Part shown: positions 24,958-33,788 of the stretch, piece after piece | Layout of the letters: each line of letters starts with the position of its first letter | Position numbering within the stretch: the first letter of the stretch is position 1 | NCBI RefSeq assembly: GCF_003814745.1 | Contig: NZ_RKRD01000001.1 | Coordinates: forward strand, 434,001-498,000 | Direction: 5' to 3' | Length of the DNA stretch: 64,000 nt | Source: Hydrogenoanaerobacterium saccharovorans | GTDB lineage: Bacteria; Bacillota; Clostridia; Oscillospirales; Ruminococcaceae | Program-made: the position numbers and the translations under genes | Notes under the pieces: generated by a model | Database searches by the model: none | What the model was told of the DNA's origin: nothing | The model's input: only the letters and a program-made list of their open reading frames with translations

Positions 24958-25947
24958 ATGAAGAAAATTTTACTTATCACCACCGGAGGTACCATAGCAA
25001 GCGAGCCTACCGAAGAGGGACTGGCTCCAACGCTTACCAGCGGGGAGCTGTATGCGCTGTTGGGCGGCATTACAACCAATTATGAGGTTGAAACCTACGA
25101 CCTGTTCCACCTCGACAGCTCGAACATCCAACCGGAGGAATGGCAGCAAATTGCGGGGTGCATTGCACAGCGTTACCGCAATTACGACGGAATTGTACTG
25201 ACGCACGGCACCGACACGATGGCATATACATCATCCATATTGTCGTTTATGCTGCGGGACATACCAATCCCCGTGGTAATTACGGGCTCTCAGCTACCTA
25301 TTTTGCATCCCCTTTCGGATGCGTTGGAAAATTTGCGCGGTGCTTTTGCTATGGCTGCCTCGGGTGCACCGGGTGTATTTGTTGTATTTAACCGCAAGGT
25401 GATTTTTGGCACGCGAGCAGTAAAAATACGTACTACCGGTTTTGATGCGTTTGAAAGTGTAAACAGCGAGTATGCCGCGGTCATCAACGCACAGGGCTTG
25501 CAAATGCTTTATAAACCCGTAATGCCTGTAAACGAATTTTGTTTGGAGGATAAATTGTGCGGTGACGTGTTCCTTATTAAACTTACACCGGGGTTAAACC
25601 CCGAAATATTCGATATGCTTTTACAGATGAATTATAAGGGAATTGTGATTGAGGCTTTCGGAGCGGGAGGGTTGCACTTTATCCGTCGCGATTTAATTTC
25701 TAAGCTGCAAAAGATTGTTGAAAGCGGTATTACTGTAGTGGTGTGCAGCCAATGCCTGTATGAGCGCAGTGATTTTTCAATTTATCAGGCAGGGCAAAAG
25801 GCACTGGAAAAAGGCGCAGTACAGGGCTATGATATGACTACTGAGGCAGCAGTTACCAAACTGATGTGGGCACTGGGCAAGAACAGTGCCCCTGCCGAAG
25901 TTAGAAAAGAATTTGCAACCAATTATGTTGGCGAAATTACTCTGTGA
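24958..25947 (+). CDS. ansA: L-asparaginase, type I
   Basis: 329 residues from ATG 24958, seven bases after GGAGA; the open frame begins seven codons earlier. Both catalytic threonine motifs are intact: LLITTGGTIASEP and VLTHGTDTMAYTSS. There is no signal peptide, so it acts in the cytoplasm. It hydrolyses asparagine to aspartate and ammonia. With fumarase upstream, aspartate to fumarate (by an aspartase not in the window) to malate would form a short catabolic route. It ends at a terminator. Confidence 0.93.
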   Translation: MKKILLITTGGTIASEPTEEGLAPTLTSGELYALLGGITTNYEVETYDLFHLDSSNIQPEEWQQIAGCIAQRYRNYDGIVLTHGTDTMAYTSSILSFMLRDIPIPVVITGSQLPILHPLSDALENLRGAFAMAASGAPGVFVVFNRKVIFGTRAVKIRTTGFDAFESVNSEYAAVINAQGLQMLYKPVMPVNEFCLEDKLCGDVFLIKLTPGLNPEIFDMLLQMNYKGIVIEAFGAGGLHFIRRDLISKLQKIVESGITVVVCSQCLYERSDFSIYQAGQKALEKGAVQGYDMTTEAAVTKLMWALGKNSAPAEVRKEFATNYVGEITL

Positions 25948-25954
25948 TAAAAAG

Positions 25955-25986
25955 AACAGCGGGCGAAGAAATCTTCGTCCGCTGTT
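25955..25986 (+). terminator. Terminator after ansA
   Basis: AACAGCGGGCGAAGA pairs with TCTTCGTCCGCTGTT across a two-base loop, then a T-run. Confidence 0.9.
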
Positions 25987-25999
25987 TTGTTGGCAAAGG

Positions 26000-26410
26000 T
26001 TAGCACCTACAGCATAATTCTCTAAGCAAACAAATAATAAAATCTACGATAGTGAGGAAGAGAAGGCTGAAAAAGAACACAATTAACCCAATCAGTACGG
26101 TTAAAGCAATTAGGTTAGGAACAATTATTAAAGCAATAATGGTAGTTATAAGGGAACCTGCCGCTGCGCCCAACAGGCAGTAGCCGTATATGCACACACA
26201 TTTTAGCGCACAAGGGGATATGCGATGTGCAAACAAAGGAACCACAACCAAAGCCAGAAGGGTAATGGTGGCAGTTATAATGGGGAGAAAAGCTACATCT
26301 TCAATAAGACCTAGAGGGATGAGACCATAATAAACAAGTAGTGCAATACCAATGCCAATAAGCAAACTTGCAATGACTGCGAAAATATTGCATCCTTTAC
26401 ATCTAAACAT
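26000..26410 (-). CDS. Small cysteine-rich membrane protein
   Basis: 136 residues with four long hydrophobic helices and cysteines at both ends (MFRCKGC at the start; LLRELCCRC at the end), plus a CALKCVCIYGYC stretch between helices 2 and 3. No strong ribosome site is visible (a GAAAGAA string before the start). I do not name a function. The clustered cysteines could bind metal or be acylated. Confidence 0.6.
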   Translation of the reverse strand: MFRCKGCNIFAVIASLLIGIGIALLVYYGLIPLGLIEDVAFLPIITATITLLALVVVPLFAHRISPCALKCVCIYGYCLLGAAAGSLITTIIALIIVPNLIALTVLIGLIVFFFSLLFLTIVDFIICLLRELCCRC

Positions 26411-26641
26411 ATATTTATCATTCTTTCTTTTCTATTCTTTTGTTGGGGGAATTCCCCAATAACAGTATATGCCATTGATTGATGTTTTGTCGTACTCCTG
26501 CAGTAACGTCATTTAAAGTTATAAAAGTAAATTCGTAATAATTAAAAAAATACGGCTTGCAAGCAAATAAATGCCAACAAACCGTATCAATAAAACAAAA
26601 AAATAGTACCGCCCCCGCGATTGCAAGGACAGCACCCCTGG

Positions 26642-26714
26642 TGGACGATGAGGAACTCGAATCCCCGACCTTCCGCACGTCAAGCGGAAGCTCTACCAGC
26701 TGAGCTAATCGTCC
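26642..26714 (-). tRNA. tRNA-Val (GAC)
   Basis: Cloverleaf read on the minus strand: acceptor GGACGAT pairs with ATCGTCC, D-arm AGCTCAGCTGGTAGAGC, anticodon stem CTTCCGC/GCGGAAG around TTGACGT with anticodon GAC, T-arm GGGATTCGAGTTCC. Discriminator A, and CCA is encoded (26,639-26,641). A strong promoter lies upstream. Confidence 0.95.
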
Positions 26715-26764
26715 AAATATAAAAATATAGCCGCGGACAAGCTTTCGCTTAAAGCGACTTGTTA

Positions 26765-26793
26765 ATTATACAATAAGTTTACATGAAAATCAA
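26765..26793 (-). promoter_or_regulatory. Promoter of tRNA-Val
   Basis: On the minus strand TTGATT (26793-26788), 17 bases, TATAAT (26770-26765), about 50 bases before the tRNA. The -10 box is a perfect consensus. Confidence 0.75.
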
Positions 26794-27043
26794 GTTTAAG
26801 ACACAAAAATTTTGTAAAATATTTTCGTATAACTTTGTGCAAAAATACGTTTCTTCCAAAAAGATGTTAAAATAGTAAGCATTTTGCCCAATTCTGGCGG
26901 CGAATAATCAAAGCAAAATGTTGTTTGCCCCTACCGCTTATGCTATAATGGTAAAGATAATGGGTTGATTATGTCTTACTGTAAGCAGGCACTGCATTGG
27001 TATACAGGCTTATATGTAAATGACGTTCAAATGGAGAGTAGAT

Positions 27044-27535
27044 ATGGTTATTATAGGAATTGACCCGGGCTATGCCATTGTGGGCTACGGTGTAGTGAGT
27101 TACGCAAAAAACAGGTTTGTAACCTGCGCTTACGGTGCGATTACTACCCCTGCCGGCATGCAGTTTGAACGCCGGCTTGAGATTATTTACAATGAAGTTA
27201 TGCGCATTTTAAACAAGTACAAGCCGGATGCAATGTCGATTGAGAAATTGTATTTTACAAACAATAAAACTACGGGTATTGATGTAGCTCAAGCGCGAGG
27301 CGTTGTTTTATTGGCAGCAAGGCAAAACAATGTAGCTGTTTATGAATATACGCCCATGCAGGTAAAACAAAGTGTGGTTGGTTATGGTAAGGCTGTTAAA
27401 ACACAGGTGCAAGAGATGACAAAATCTATTTTAAAGCTCGAATGTATCCCTAAGCCGGACGATACCGCGGATGCACTTGCTATGGCAATTTGCCACGGGC
27501 ATTGTTCCGGTTCGCTTATAAGCCGTTTGATTTAA
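27044..27535 (+). CDS. ruvC: Holliday junction endonuclease RuvC
   Basis: 163 residues from ATG 27044 (GGAGAG five bases before). Catalytic acidic residues: Asp7 in IGIDPGYAIVGYG, Glu in SIEKLYFTNN, and the Asp pair in KPDDTADALAMAICH. It resolves Holliday junctions as a dimer with RuvAB. It starts the ruvC-ruvA-...-ruvB cluster with ruvA 13 bases downstream. Confidence 0.96.
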   Translation: MVIIGIDPGYAIVGYGVVSYAKNRFVTCAYGAITTPAGMQFERRLEIIYNEVMRILNKYKPDAMSIEKLYFTNNKTTGIDVAQARGVVLLAARQNNVAVYEYTPMQVKQSVVGYGKAVKTQVQEMTKSILKLECIPKPDDTADALAMAICHGHCSGSLISRLI

Positions 27536-27548
27536 GGAGGAATAACCG

Positions 27549-28151
27549 ATGATTTATAGTTTACGTGGCAAGCTTGTACATACCCAGCCCAATCTTGCGG
27601 TAGTAGAATGCAGTGGCGTAGGCTATGCTTGCAAGACAACTGCCACCACTTTGGCAACTCTTCCCAAGCAAGGCTCTGAGGTGTTGCTCTATACTTATCT
27701 TCATGTTACCGATAATGCACTTGATTTGTTTGGTTTTGCAGGTAGCATGGAGCTTAATTTCTTTAAAATGGTTATCACCGTTACGGGTGTAGGCCCTAAG
27801 GTTGCACTTGCAATTCTCTCTGACCTCACCCCAGAAAAGCTGGCGCTTTGTATTGCTGCGGGCGATTACAAAACGCTTACCCGTACACCGGGTGTGGGCA
27901 ATAAAATCGCACAGCGAATCGTTCTTGAGCTTAAGGACAAGGTATCGAGCGATGACTTGAGTATGGGCGTGAAAGAGAGCGGAGGCGCGGTAGATGTGGG
28001 TACGGGCAGCCTCGCAGAGGCAATCGGTGCGTTGGTGGCGCTCGGCTACTCGCGCAGCGAGGCAGCGGTGGCACTTTCTAAACTCGACGTCAGCCTGCCT
28101 GTAGAGGAACTGATTAAAGGTGGGCTGAAAGCGCTGTCATCGCACAAATAG
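27549..28151 (+). CDS. ruvA: Holliday junction branch-migration protein RuvA
   Basis: 200 residues. OB-fold N-terminus (MIYSLRGKLVHTQPNLAVVE), two helix-hairpin-helix motifs (VTGVGPKVALAIL and TPGVGNKIAQRIVLELKDK), and a C-terminal domain III (EAIGALVALGYSRSEAAVAL) that contacts RuvB. AAGGAGG lies before the start. The tetramer binds the junction and recruits RuvB. Confidence 0.96.
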   Translation: MIYSLRGKLVHTQPNLAVVECSGVGYACKTTATTLATLPKQGSEVLLYTYLHVTDNALDLFGFAGSMELNFFKMVITVTGVGPKVALAILSDLTPEKLALCIAAGDYKTLTRTPGVGNKIAQRIVLELKDKVSSDDLSMGVKESGGAVDVGTGSLAEAIGALVALGYSRSEAAVALSKLDVSLPVEELIKGGLKALSSHK

Positions 28152-28253
28152 CAAACATCTTAGTTGATAAATTACCTGCCTCTTGTTTATGCACGGACGA
28201 TGGTATTTGTTTTTATGTACAAAAACAGGCACAACGGGAAGGGGATAAATAAG

Positions 28254-29216
28254 ATGAAAAACATCATAGCAGTAGCATTTATGGTATTGCTGTTGAGCAT
28301 GGCAGGGTGCGGTATAGTTAAGAAAGTTCCGTCTGCCGAAACATCATCTGCGTTATCTTCATCCCAAACCCAAAGCAGCACTTCGAGCGAAACCGAACAA
28401 GAGAATAATCCATATACCGAAGAAGCCTCTATTACAGCAGACCAAGCCGCGCAAGGCTTTGTTGATGCACTTAAAAAGATGGACACCTTAGACTTGGAAA
28501 CATACGGCAACCCTGAACGGTTTAAGGGGAAGGAAGGCTCATACAATTACCTCAAAGCCGTTAAATTGAACAGTATTTCTTATACCAAAATTCAATCGGA
28601 AGATTCAATCGGAGTATATGAATTGACGCTCGATGTTGCCGATGCGGGCGGCACCTTGCTTAAAACAGGCAGCCACAAATATATCATGCGGGCAGGTCCC
28701 CCTCCGTATGACCTTAACCCCGCAGTTTTATCCATTACTCCTGCCGAAAAGTACATTGCCGATGAAGTGATTTCAGCAGATGCGGCAGCTCATCAGCTAA
28801 CCGCTGCAAGAGATTGGGGATGTATGTGGCAGCCATTTACGTCGCCGGAGGAATTGAATAAAGAGATTGACATAGATTATCTCATTGGTTTAAACGGCGA
28901 CCCAAACGGATTGACGCAGGAGCGGCTGAATGAGCTGGCAAAGAAGTATTACGGTTTAGATAGCTATGTTCACACCGATTCGCGCTTTTATAATAAACAT
29001 GAAAAGCGCTACGAGCTGTTGGGCAGGTGTGGGGCAACCACCAACGAACGTGTGGTACGCATAGAGGGGACAGAACAAGACAAAGTGATTTATATCGAGT
29101 TTTATGACGACCCTATACAAATTGTGTTAAAAGAGACACTTGCCTATACGATGGCGCAAAACGATGACGGTACGTACCGCTATGTTAGTATAAAAAGTGT
29201 TGAGAAAATCGCATAG
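28254..29216 (+). CDS. Lipoprotein of unknown function inside the ruv cluster
   Basis: 320 residues from ATG 28254; the open frame begins 30 codons earlier, but a GGAAGGGG site and a proper signal peptide support this start. Lipobox LLSMAGC gives an acylated Cys18, then a Ser/Thr-rich linker (about 30 residues) and a globular domain with no motif I recognise. It is inserted between ruvA and ruvB, genes usually adjacent, and has nothing obvious to do with recombination. It may have its own promoter in the 100-base gap after ruvA. Confidence 0.8.
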   Translation: MKNIIAVAFMVLLLSMAGCGIVKKVPSAETSSALSSSQTQSSTSSETEQENNPYTEEASITADQAAQGFVDALKKMDTLDLETYGNPERFKGKEGSYNYLKAVKLNSISYTKIQSEDSIGVYELTLDVADAGGTLLKTGSHKYIMRAGPPPYDLNPAVLSITPAEKYIADEVISADAAAHQLTAARDWGCMWQPFTSPEELNKEIDIDYLIGLNGDPNGLTQERLNELAKKYYGLDSYVHTDSRFYNKHEKRYELLGRCGATTNERVVRIEGTEQDKVIYIEFYDDPIQIVLKETLAYTMAQNDDGTYRYVSIKSVEKIA

Positions 29217-29281
29217 ATTTTAACTTGACAGAACATACTTGCACCCCTGACAAAAAGCAAACTGCAAAACAGGAGGAGCTT

Positions 29282-29446
29282 ATGTTAGAAAACGGCAAAG
29301 AGGTATGCAACTGTAAAATAAAAGATTGTCCGCGCTTTGGCAAATGCGAAGAATGCATGGAGCACCACAGGCTTTATAAAAAGCACCCGCCTTATTGTAA
29401 ACGGGCGGGGCGGCAGGTTAAAAAGAAAAAACAGAGCGACGAATAA
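29282..29446 (+). CDS. Small Cys-rich, probably metal-binding protein
   Basis: 54 residues from ATG 29282, five bases after GGAGG; an upstream ATA-frame extension to 29225 lacks a site. Cysteines are spaced as CNCKIKDCPRFGKCEECMEHH, followed by PPYCKR and a Lys-rich tail, consistent with a zinc knuckle. Similar short proteins are common in Clostridia, without known function. It overlaps no other gene and precedes ruvB by 49 bases. Confidence 0.7.
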   Translation: MLENGKEVCNCKIKDCPRFGKCEECMEHHRLYKKHPPYCKRAGRQVKKKKQSDE

Positions 29447-29495
29447 AGAATGGCTTGGGCGGCATTGTAGCGGCTCTAAGCCGCAGGAGGAACCA

Positions 29496-30554
29496 ATGGA
29501 TAGCTACGAGATGGATTTTGAAAACCGAATCGTGACGCCGGAATACGCGGGAGAAGATTTTGATGTAGAAAACTCTCTGCGCCCAAAAACTCTTTCCGAG
29601 TACATCGGGCAGGAGAAGGCAAAGCAGAACCTTTCGGTATACATCGAGGCGGCAAAAGGGCGAAACGAGCCCCTAGACCATGTGCTGCTTTACGGCCCTC
29701 CCGGCCTTGGTAAAACCACGCTTGCGGGGATTATCGCCAACGAAATGAATGTGAATATTCGCATCACTTCGGGGCCGGCGATTGAGAAACCGGGCGATTT
29801 GGCTGCATTACTCACCAATTTAAGCGAAAATGATATACTGTTTATAGATGAAATCCATCGGCTTTCTCGTGCGGTGGAAGAAGTGCTTTACCCCGCTATG
29901 GAGGATAATGCACTTGATATCATTATCGGCAAAGGGCCGAGCGCACGCAGCATTCGCATCGACCTGCCGCGTTTTACGCTGGTGGGTGCCACCACCCGTG
30001 CAGGGCAGCTTACCGGTCCGCTGCGCGACCGCTTTGGCGTGATTTTGCGTCTGGAAATGTACACGCCCGAGGAGTTGGGGCGCATTGTCAAGCGCAGTGC
30101 GGGCATTCTAGGGATAGATTGCGACGAGGACGGAGCACGTGAGCTTGCCAAACGCAGCCGCGGTACCCCGCGTATTGCAAACCGCCTTCTCAAACGTGTC
30201 CGCGACTTTGCGCAGGTACTGGGTGACGGTAAAATCCATGCTCAAATAGCGGCAGAGGCTTTGAGCCGTTTGGAGATTGACGAGTTGGGGCTGGATAATA
30301 TTGACCGTTTAATTCTTGAAACGATGATTAAAAACTATGCGGGCGGCCCTGTGGGGTTAGATACCATCGCGGCGGCAATCGGCGAAGAGAGCATCACCAT
30401 CGAAGATGTTTACGAGCCATATTTAATGCAGCTGGGTTTTCTCACCCGCACACCGCGTGGGCGCTGTGTTACACTGCCCGGCTATCAGCATATGAACCAG
30501 AGCCCCAATAGAACAGATGAATTTGAACAGCTGGGTATTGAGGATCTTAATTAA
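29496..30554 (+). CDS. ruvB: Holliday junction DNA helicase RuvB
   Basis: 352 residues from ATG 29496, placed by AGGAGGAACCA; the open frame is longer by 53 codons but out of register with homologues. N-terminal LRPKTLSEYIGQEKAKQNL, Walker A GPPGLGKTT (67-75), Walker B ILFIDEIHR, sensor GATTRAGQLTGPLRDRFG, and a C-terminal winged helix (EPYLMQLGFLTRTPRGR). It is the hexameric motor of branch migration. Confidence 0.97.
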   Translation: MDSYEMDFENRIVTPEYAGEDFDVENSLRPKTLSEYIGQEKAKQNLSVYIEAAKGRNEPLDHVLLYGPPGLGKTTLAGIIANEMNVNIRITSGPAIEKPGDLAALLTNLSENDILFIDEIHRLSRAVEEVLYPAMEDNALDIIIGKGPSARSIRIDLPRFTLVGATTRAGQLTGPLRDRFGVILRLEMYTPEELGRIVKRSAGILGIDCDEDGARELAKRSRGTPRIANRLLKRVRDFAQVLGDGKIHAQIAAEALSRLEIDELGLDNIDRLILETMIKNYAGGPVGLDTIAAAIGEESITIEDVYEPYLMQLGFLTRTPRGRCVTLPGYQHMNQSPNRTDEFEQLGIEDLN

Positions 30555-30599
30555 AATTACAATATAATCTGCCCCAAAACGGCAGGACGGAGGCTATGA

Positions 30600-31946
30600 A
30601 TGGGAAGACTTTTTGGAACAGACGGAGCGCGTGGCGTAGCAAATCAAGATTTAAATGTGCAGCTTGCATTGGATATTGCGAAAGCAGCGGGGATGATAAT
30701 CAAGCGCGAAAAAGGTGGTAAACCCACTTTTGTGGTTGGTAAAGACACACGTATTTCCGGCGATATGTTGGAAAGCGCAATGGCAGCAGGCTTAACCACT
30801 GTAGGTGCAGATGTAGTTTTGCTTGGTGTAGTGCCTACCCCTGCCGTAGCGTATTTGGTAAAAGCGCTGGATGCAGATGCAGGTGTTATGCTTACCGCGA
30901 GCCACAACCCCTATGAATTCAACGGCATTAAAATATTTAACGCACAGGGCTTTAAACTTTCGGATGAAGATGAAGAAGAGATTGAGGCAATCGTACTCGA
31001 CCAAGCCGAGGAGATTGAATACGCATCATCCGATGAAATAGGCAGAGTAACCGATGACCGTTATAAGGTAAGCCTTTATGTACAGCACATCAAAAGTACG
31101 GTTCAGGGGCATTTTCGTAACCTAAAAGTCGTTCTTGATTGTTCCAACGGCAGTGCCAGCCGCACCGCCGCAAGCATTTTTGCGGATATGGGCGTACAGT
31201 TAACCATCCTGAATGCCAACCCCGATGGAGTTAACGTAAATTTGGATTGCGGCTCGATGCATGTGGAGCGACTTGCCGAATATGTAAAAGCAAATAAATT
31301 TGATGTTGGTTTTGCATTTGACGGCGACGCCGACCGTTGCCTTGCGGTAGACAGTGAAGGCTGTGTCATTGACGGAGACACCATGATTTCGATTTTTGCA
31401 AAACAGATGAAAGAGCGCGGGGTACTCAAAGGCAATTCGATGGTAGGCACGGTCATGTCCAACCTCGGATTCTTCCGTTTTGGCGAGGCGAACGGCATTA
31501 CAGTACATGCAACCAAGGTGGGCGACCGCTATGTGCTTGAAAAAATGCTTGCAGAGGGTTATATCATCGGCGGCGAGCAGAGCGGGCATATTATCTTTTT
31601 GGAGCATATGACAACGGGCGACGGCCAGCTTTCGGCATTGCAGCTGCTCGATGTTATCTCGCAGACAGGCAAGCCGCTGACTGAGCTGAAAAAAGTTATG
31701 ACCAAATACCCGCAGGTTTCGGTAAATGTCCGTGCCGAAAAAGAGCAAAAAGCAAAGCTGCCCGATGCGAAAGAGATTTGGGACAGCATTGATACTTACA
31801 CCGAACAGCTTGGCGGCAACGGCAGAATTCTTGTCCGTCCGTCCGGTACCGAGCCGCTCATCCGCGTAATGGCAGAGGGCGCCGATATTGCGCAGATTAC
31901 AGAGATTGTAAACAACCTTGCAAAGCAAATTGAGGAGAGACTATGA
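30600..31946 (+). CDS. glmM: Phosphoglucosamine mutase
   Basis: 448 residues. Starts RLFGTDGARGVAN; phospho-serine Ser101 in TASHNPYEFNGIK; Mg-binding FAFDGDADRCLAVD; sugar-binding GGEQSGHIIF; C-terminal RPSGTEPLIRVM. It makes glucosamine 1-phosphate from the 6-phosphate for peptidoglycan precursors. ACGGAGG lies before ATG 30600. It overlaps the downstream methyltransferase gene by four bases. Confidence 0.96.
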   Translation: MGRLFGTDGARGVANQDLNVQLALDIAKAAGMIIKREKGGKPTFVVGKDTRISGDMLESAMAAGLTTVGADVVLLGVVPTPAVAYLVKALDADAGVMLTASHNPYEFNGIKIFNAQGFKLSDEDEEEIEAIVLDQAEEIEYASSDEIGRVTDDRYKVSLYVQHIKSTVQGHFRNLKVVLDCSNGSASRTAASIFADMGVQLTILNANPDGVNVNLDCGSMHVERLAEYVKANKFDVGFAFDGDADRCLAVDSEGCVIDGDTMISIFAKQMKERGVLKGNSMVGTVMSNLGFFRFGEANGITVHATKVGDRYVLEKMLAEGYIIGGEQSGHIIFLEHMTTGDGQLSALQLLDVISQTGKPLTELKKVMTKYPQVSVNVRAEKEQKAKLPDAKEIWDSIDTYTEQLGGNGRILVRPSGTEPLIRVMAEGADIAQITEIVNNLAKQIEERL

Positions 31947-32815
31947 GAATAGCCGGCGATTGGAAAGATTACGAGATTATTGATACATCCGGCGGAGAAA
32001 AGCTGGAGCGTTGGGGCGATGTTTTGCTGATTCGCCCCGACCCTCAGATTATTTGGGAGACCCCCAAAACCTGCCCCGACTGGAACAAAGCCAACGCACG
32101 TTACCTCCGTTCTGCTACAGGCGGGGGCACGTGGGAAGAATATCATATGAAGAAAAAGCAGTGGAACATCCGCTACAAAAACCTTACCTTTCAGGTAAGC
32201 CCCACCGGTTTTAAGCATACGGGGCTGTTCCCCGAGCAGGCGGTAAATTGGGATTTCTTTATGGACAAAATAAAAAAGGCAGGTAGGCCCATCAAGGTAC
32301 TCAACCTGTTTGCGTACACCGGCGGTGCAACCCTTGCTTGTGCGGCGGCTGGGGCGCAGGTGTGCCATGTCGATGCATCCAAAGGTATGGTAAACTGGGC
32401 GCGCGAAAATGCCAAGCTTTCGGGTTTGGACGAAAAACCAATCCGTTGGATTGTGGATGACTGCCAGAAGTTTGTTGAGCGTGAGATACGCCGCGGCAAT
32501 ACCTACGATGCCGTGATTATGGACCCGCCGTCTTACGGCAGAGGCCCGGGCGGTGAAGTGTGGAAGCTGGAAGAACAGGTGTACAGCCTTGTGGATGTTT
32601 GTTCGAAAGTGCTTTCGGACAACCCCCTGTTTTTTGTACTCAACTCTTATACCACAGGTTTGCCTGCATCGGTGATGGAATATCTGCTGGGTGTTACGGT
32701 TGGTACAAAGTACAAGGGCGAAGTATCGTCTTCAGAGATTGGGCTGCCTGTGCGTGAAAGCGGTTATGCATTGCCTTGCGGCTCCACGGCTATATGGCAA
32801 ACCGCAAACGATTAA
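31943..32815 (+). CDS. Class I SAM-dependent rRNA methyltransferase (RlmI/RlmK-like)
   Basis: 290 residues. SAM-binding motif I NLFAYTGGATLACAAAGA, acidic ribose-binding VCHVDASKG, and the catalytic-loop motif VIMDPPSYGRGPGGE, which fits the RlmI/RlmK/YwbD group of 23S rRNA cytosine/guanine methyltransferases. The usual N-terminal PUA domain is absent, replaced by about 90 residues. Coupled to glmM by a four-base overlap. The exact target nucleotide is not determined. Confidence 0.82.
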   Translation: MRIAGDWKDYEIIDTSGGEKLERWGDVLLIRPDPQIIWETPKTCPDWNKANARYLRSATGGGTWEEYHMKKKQWNIRYKNLTFQVSPTGFKHTGLFPEQAVNWDFFMDKIKKAGRPIKVLNLFAYTGGATLACAAAGAQVCHVDASKGMVNWARENAKLSGLDEKPIRWIVDDCQKFVEREIRRGNTYDAVIMDPPSYGRGPGGEVWKLEEQVYSLVDVCSKVLSDNPLFFVLNSYTTGLPASVMEYLLGVTVGTKYKGEVSSSEIGLPVRESGYALPCGSTAIWQTAND

Positions 32816-32918
32816 AAAGTAATAGCCACGAAGTGAAAATTGCTTTTAACATTTAAATAAAATAATTTTATTCGACAATGACTCTCTTTGAGAGCATTGA
32901 TCTTAAAAAGTAAGGAAA

Positions 32919-33788
32919 ATGACTATGGAACCAATCATCAGTGCAAAAAACATTACCTTTGCATATCAAAGTTACGACGAGAAGCAGTCGCGCACTGTAC
33001 TCAAAGATATTTCTCTCAATATCGAAAAAGGCAGCTTTGTGGCGGTGCTTGGGCATAACGGCTCGGGCAAAAGCACATTGGCTAAGCACTTTAACGCTAT
33101 TTTGCTGCCGCAGGGCGGCACCGTAATGGTTGAGGGGATTGATACGAAAGACGAAGATCGCATCTACGATATTCGCCAGCGTGTGGGTATGGTGTTTCAA
33201 AACCCCGACAATCAAATTGTTGCCACCATTGTGGAGGAAGATGTTGCGTTTGCGCTGGAAAATTTGGGTGTGTCCCCGTCAGAGATTCGTCAGCGTGTGA
33301 ATGACGCACTGAAAGCGGTGCACATGTACGAGTACCGCGAGCATGCACCGCATCAGCTTTCGGGCGGGCAAAAGCAGCGGGTAGCCATTGCGGGTATTAT
33401 AGCAATGCGCCCCGACTGTATCGTGCTGGACGAACCTACCGCTATGCTTGACCCACACGGCAGGCGTCAGGTTATGAAAACCATACGTATGCTGGGCGAA
33501 ACCTACGGCATCACCGTGGTGCTCATCACCCATTACATGGATGAGGCGGCGAAATGCGACCGCGTTGTGGTGATTGATGAAGGGCAGATTATTTTGGACG
33601 GAACGCCCAAACAAGTGTTTAGTCATGTGCAGATACTCAAAGAAGTGGGGCTGGATGTTCCTCAGGCAACCGAGTTGGTGTATGAGCTTAGAAAAGCGGG
33701 TTATAACATCCCGCAGGATATTATCTCGGAGGAAGAATGCATCGAGGCTCTAGAAAAGCTAATGGAGGAAAACCATGTCCATCATTAA
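32919..33788 (+). CDS. ecfA1: Energy-coupling factor transporter ATPase EcfA1
   Basis: 289 residues. ABC ATPase with Walker A GHNGSGKS (45-52), Q-loop MVFQNPDNQI, signature LSGGQKQRVAIAG, Walker B CIVLDEPTAML. The NPDNQ Q-loop is typical of EcfA1. The gene opens the ecfA1-ecfA2-ecfT set (group II ECF transporter), shared by several vitamin-specific S components encoded elsewhere. ATG 32925 is an equally possible start. Confidence 0.95.
   Translation: MTMEPIISAKNITFAYQSYDEKQSRTVLKDISLNIEKGSFVAVLGHNGSGKSTLAKHFNAILLPQGGTVMVEGIDTKDEDRIYDIRQRVGMVFQNPDNQIVATIVEEDVAFALENLGVSPSEIRQRVNDALKAVHMYEYREHAPHQLSGGQKQRVAIAGIIAMRPDCIVLDEPTAMLDPHGRRQVMKTIRMLGETYGITVVLITHYMDEAAKCDRVVVIDEGQIILDGTPKQVFSHVQILKEVGLDVPQATELVYELRKAGYNIPQDIISEEECIEALEKLMEENHVHH

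Noticed and set aside
26418..26678. Minus-strand open frame of 86 residues
   Set aside because: It covers the 3' part of tRNA-Val and has no ribosome site or known motif.
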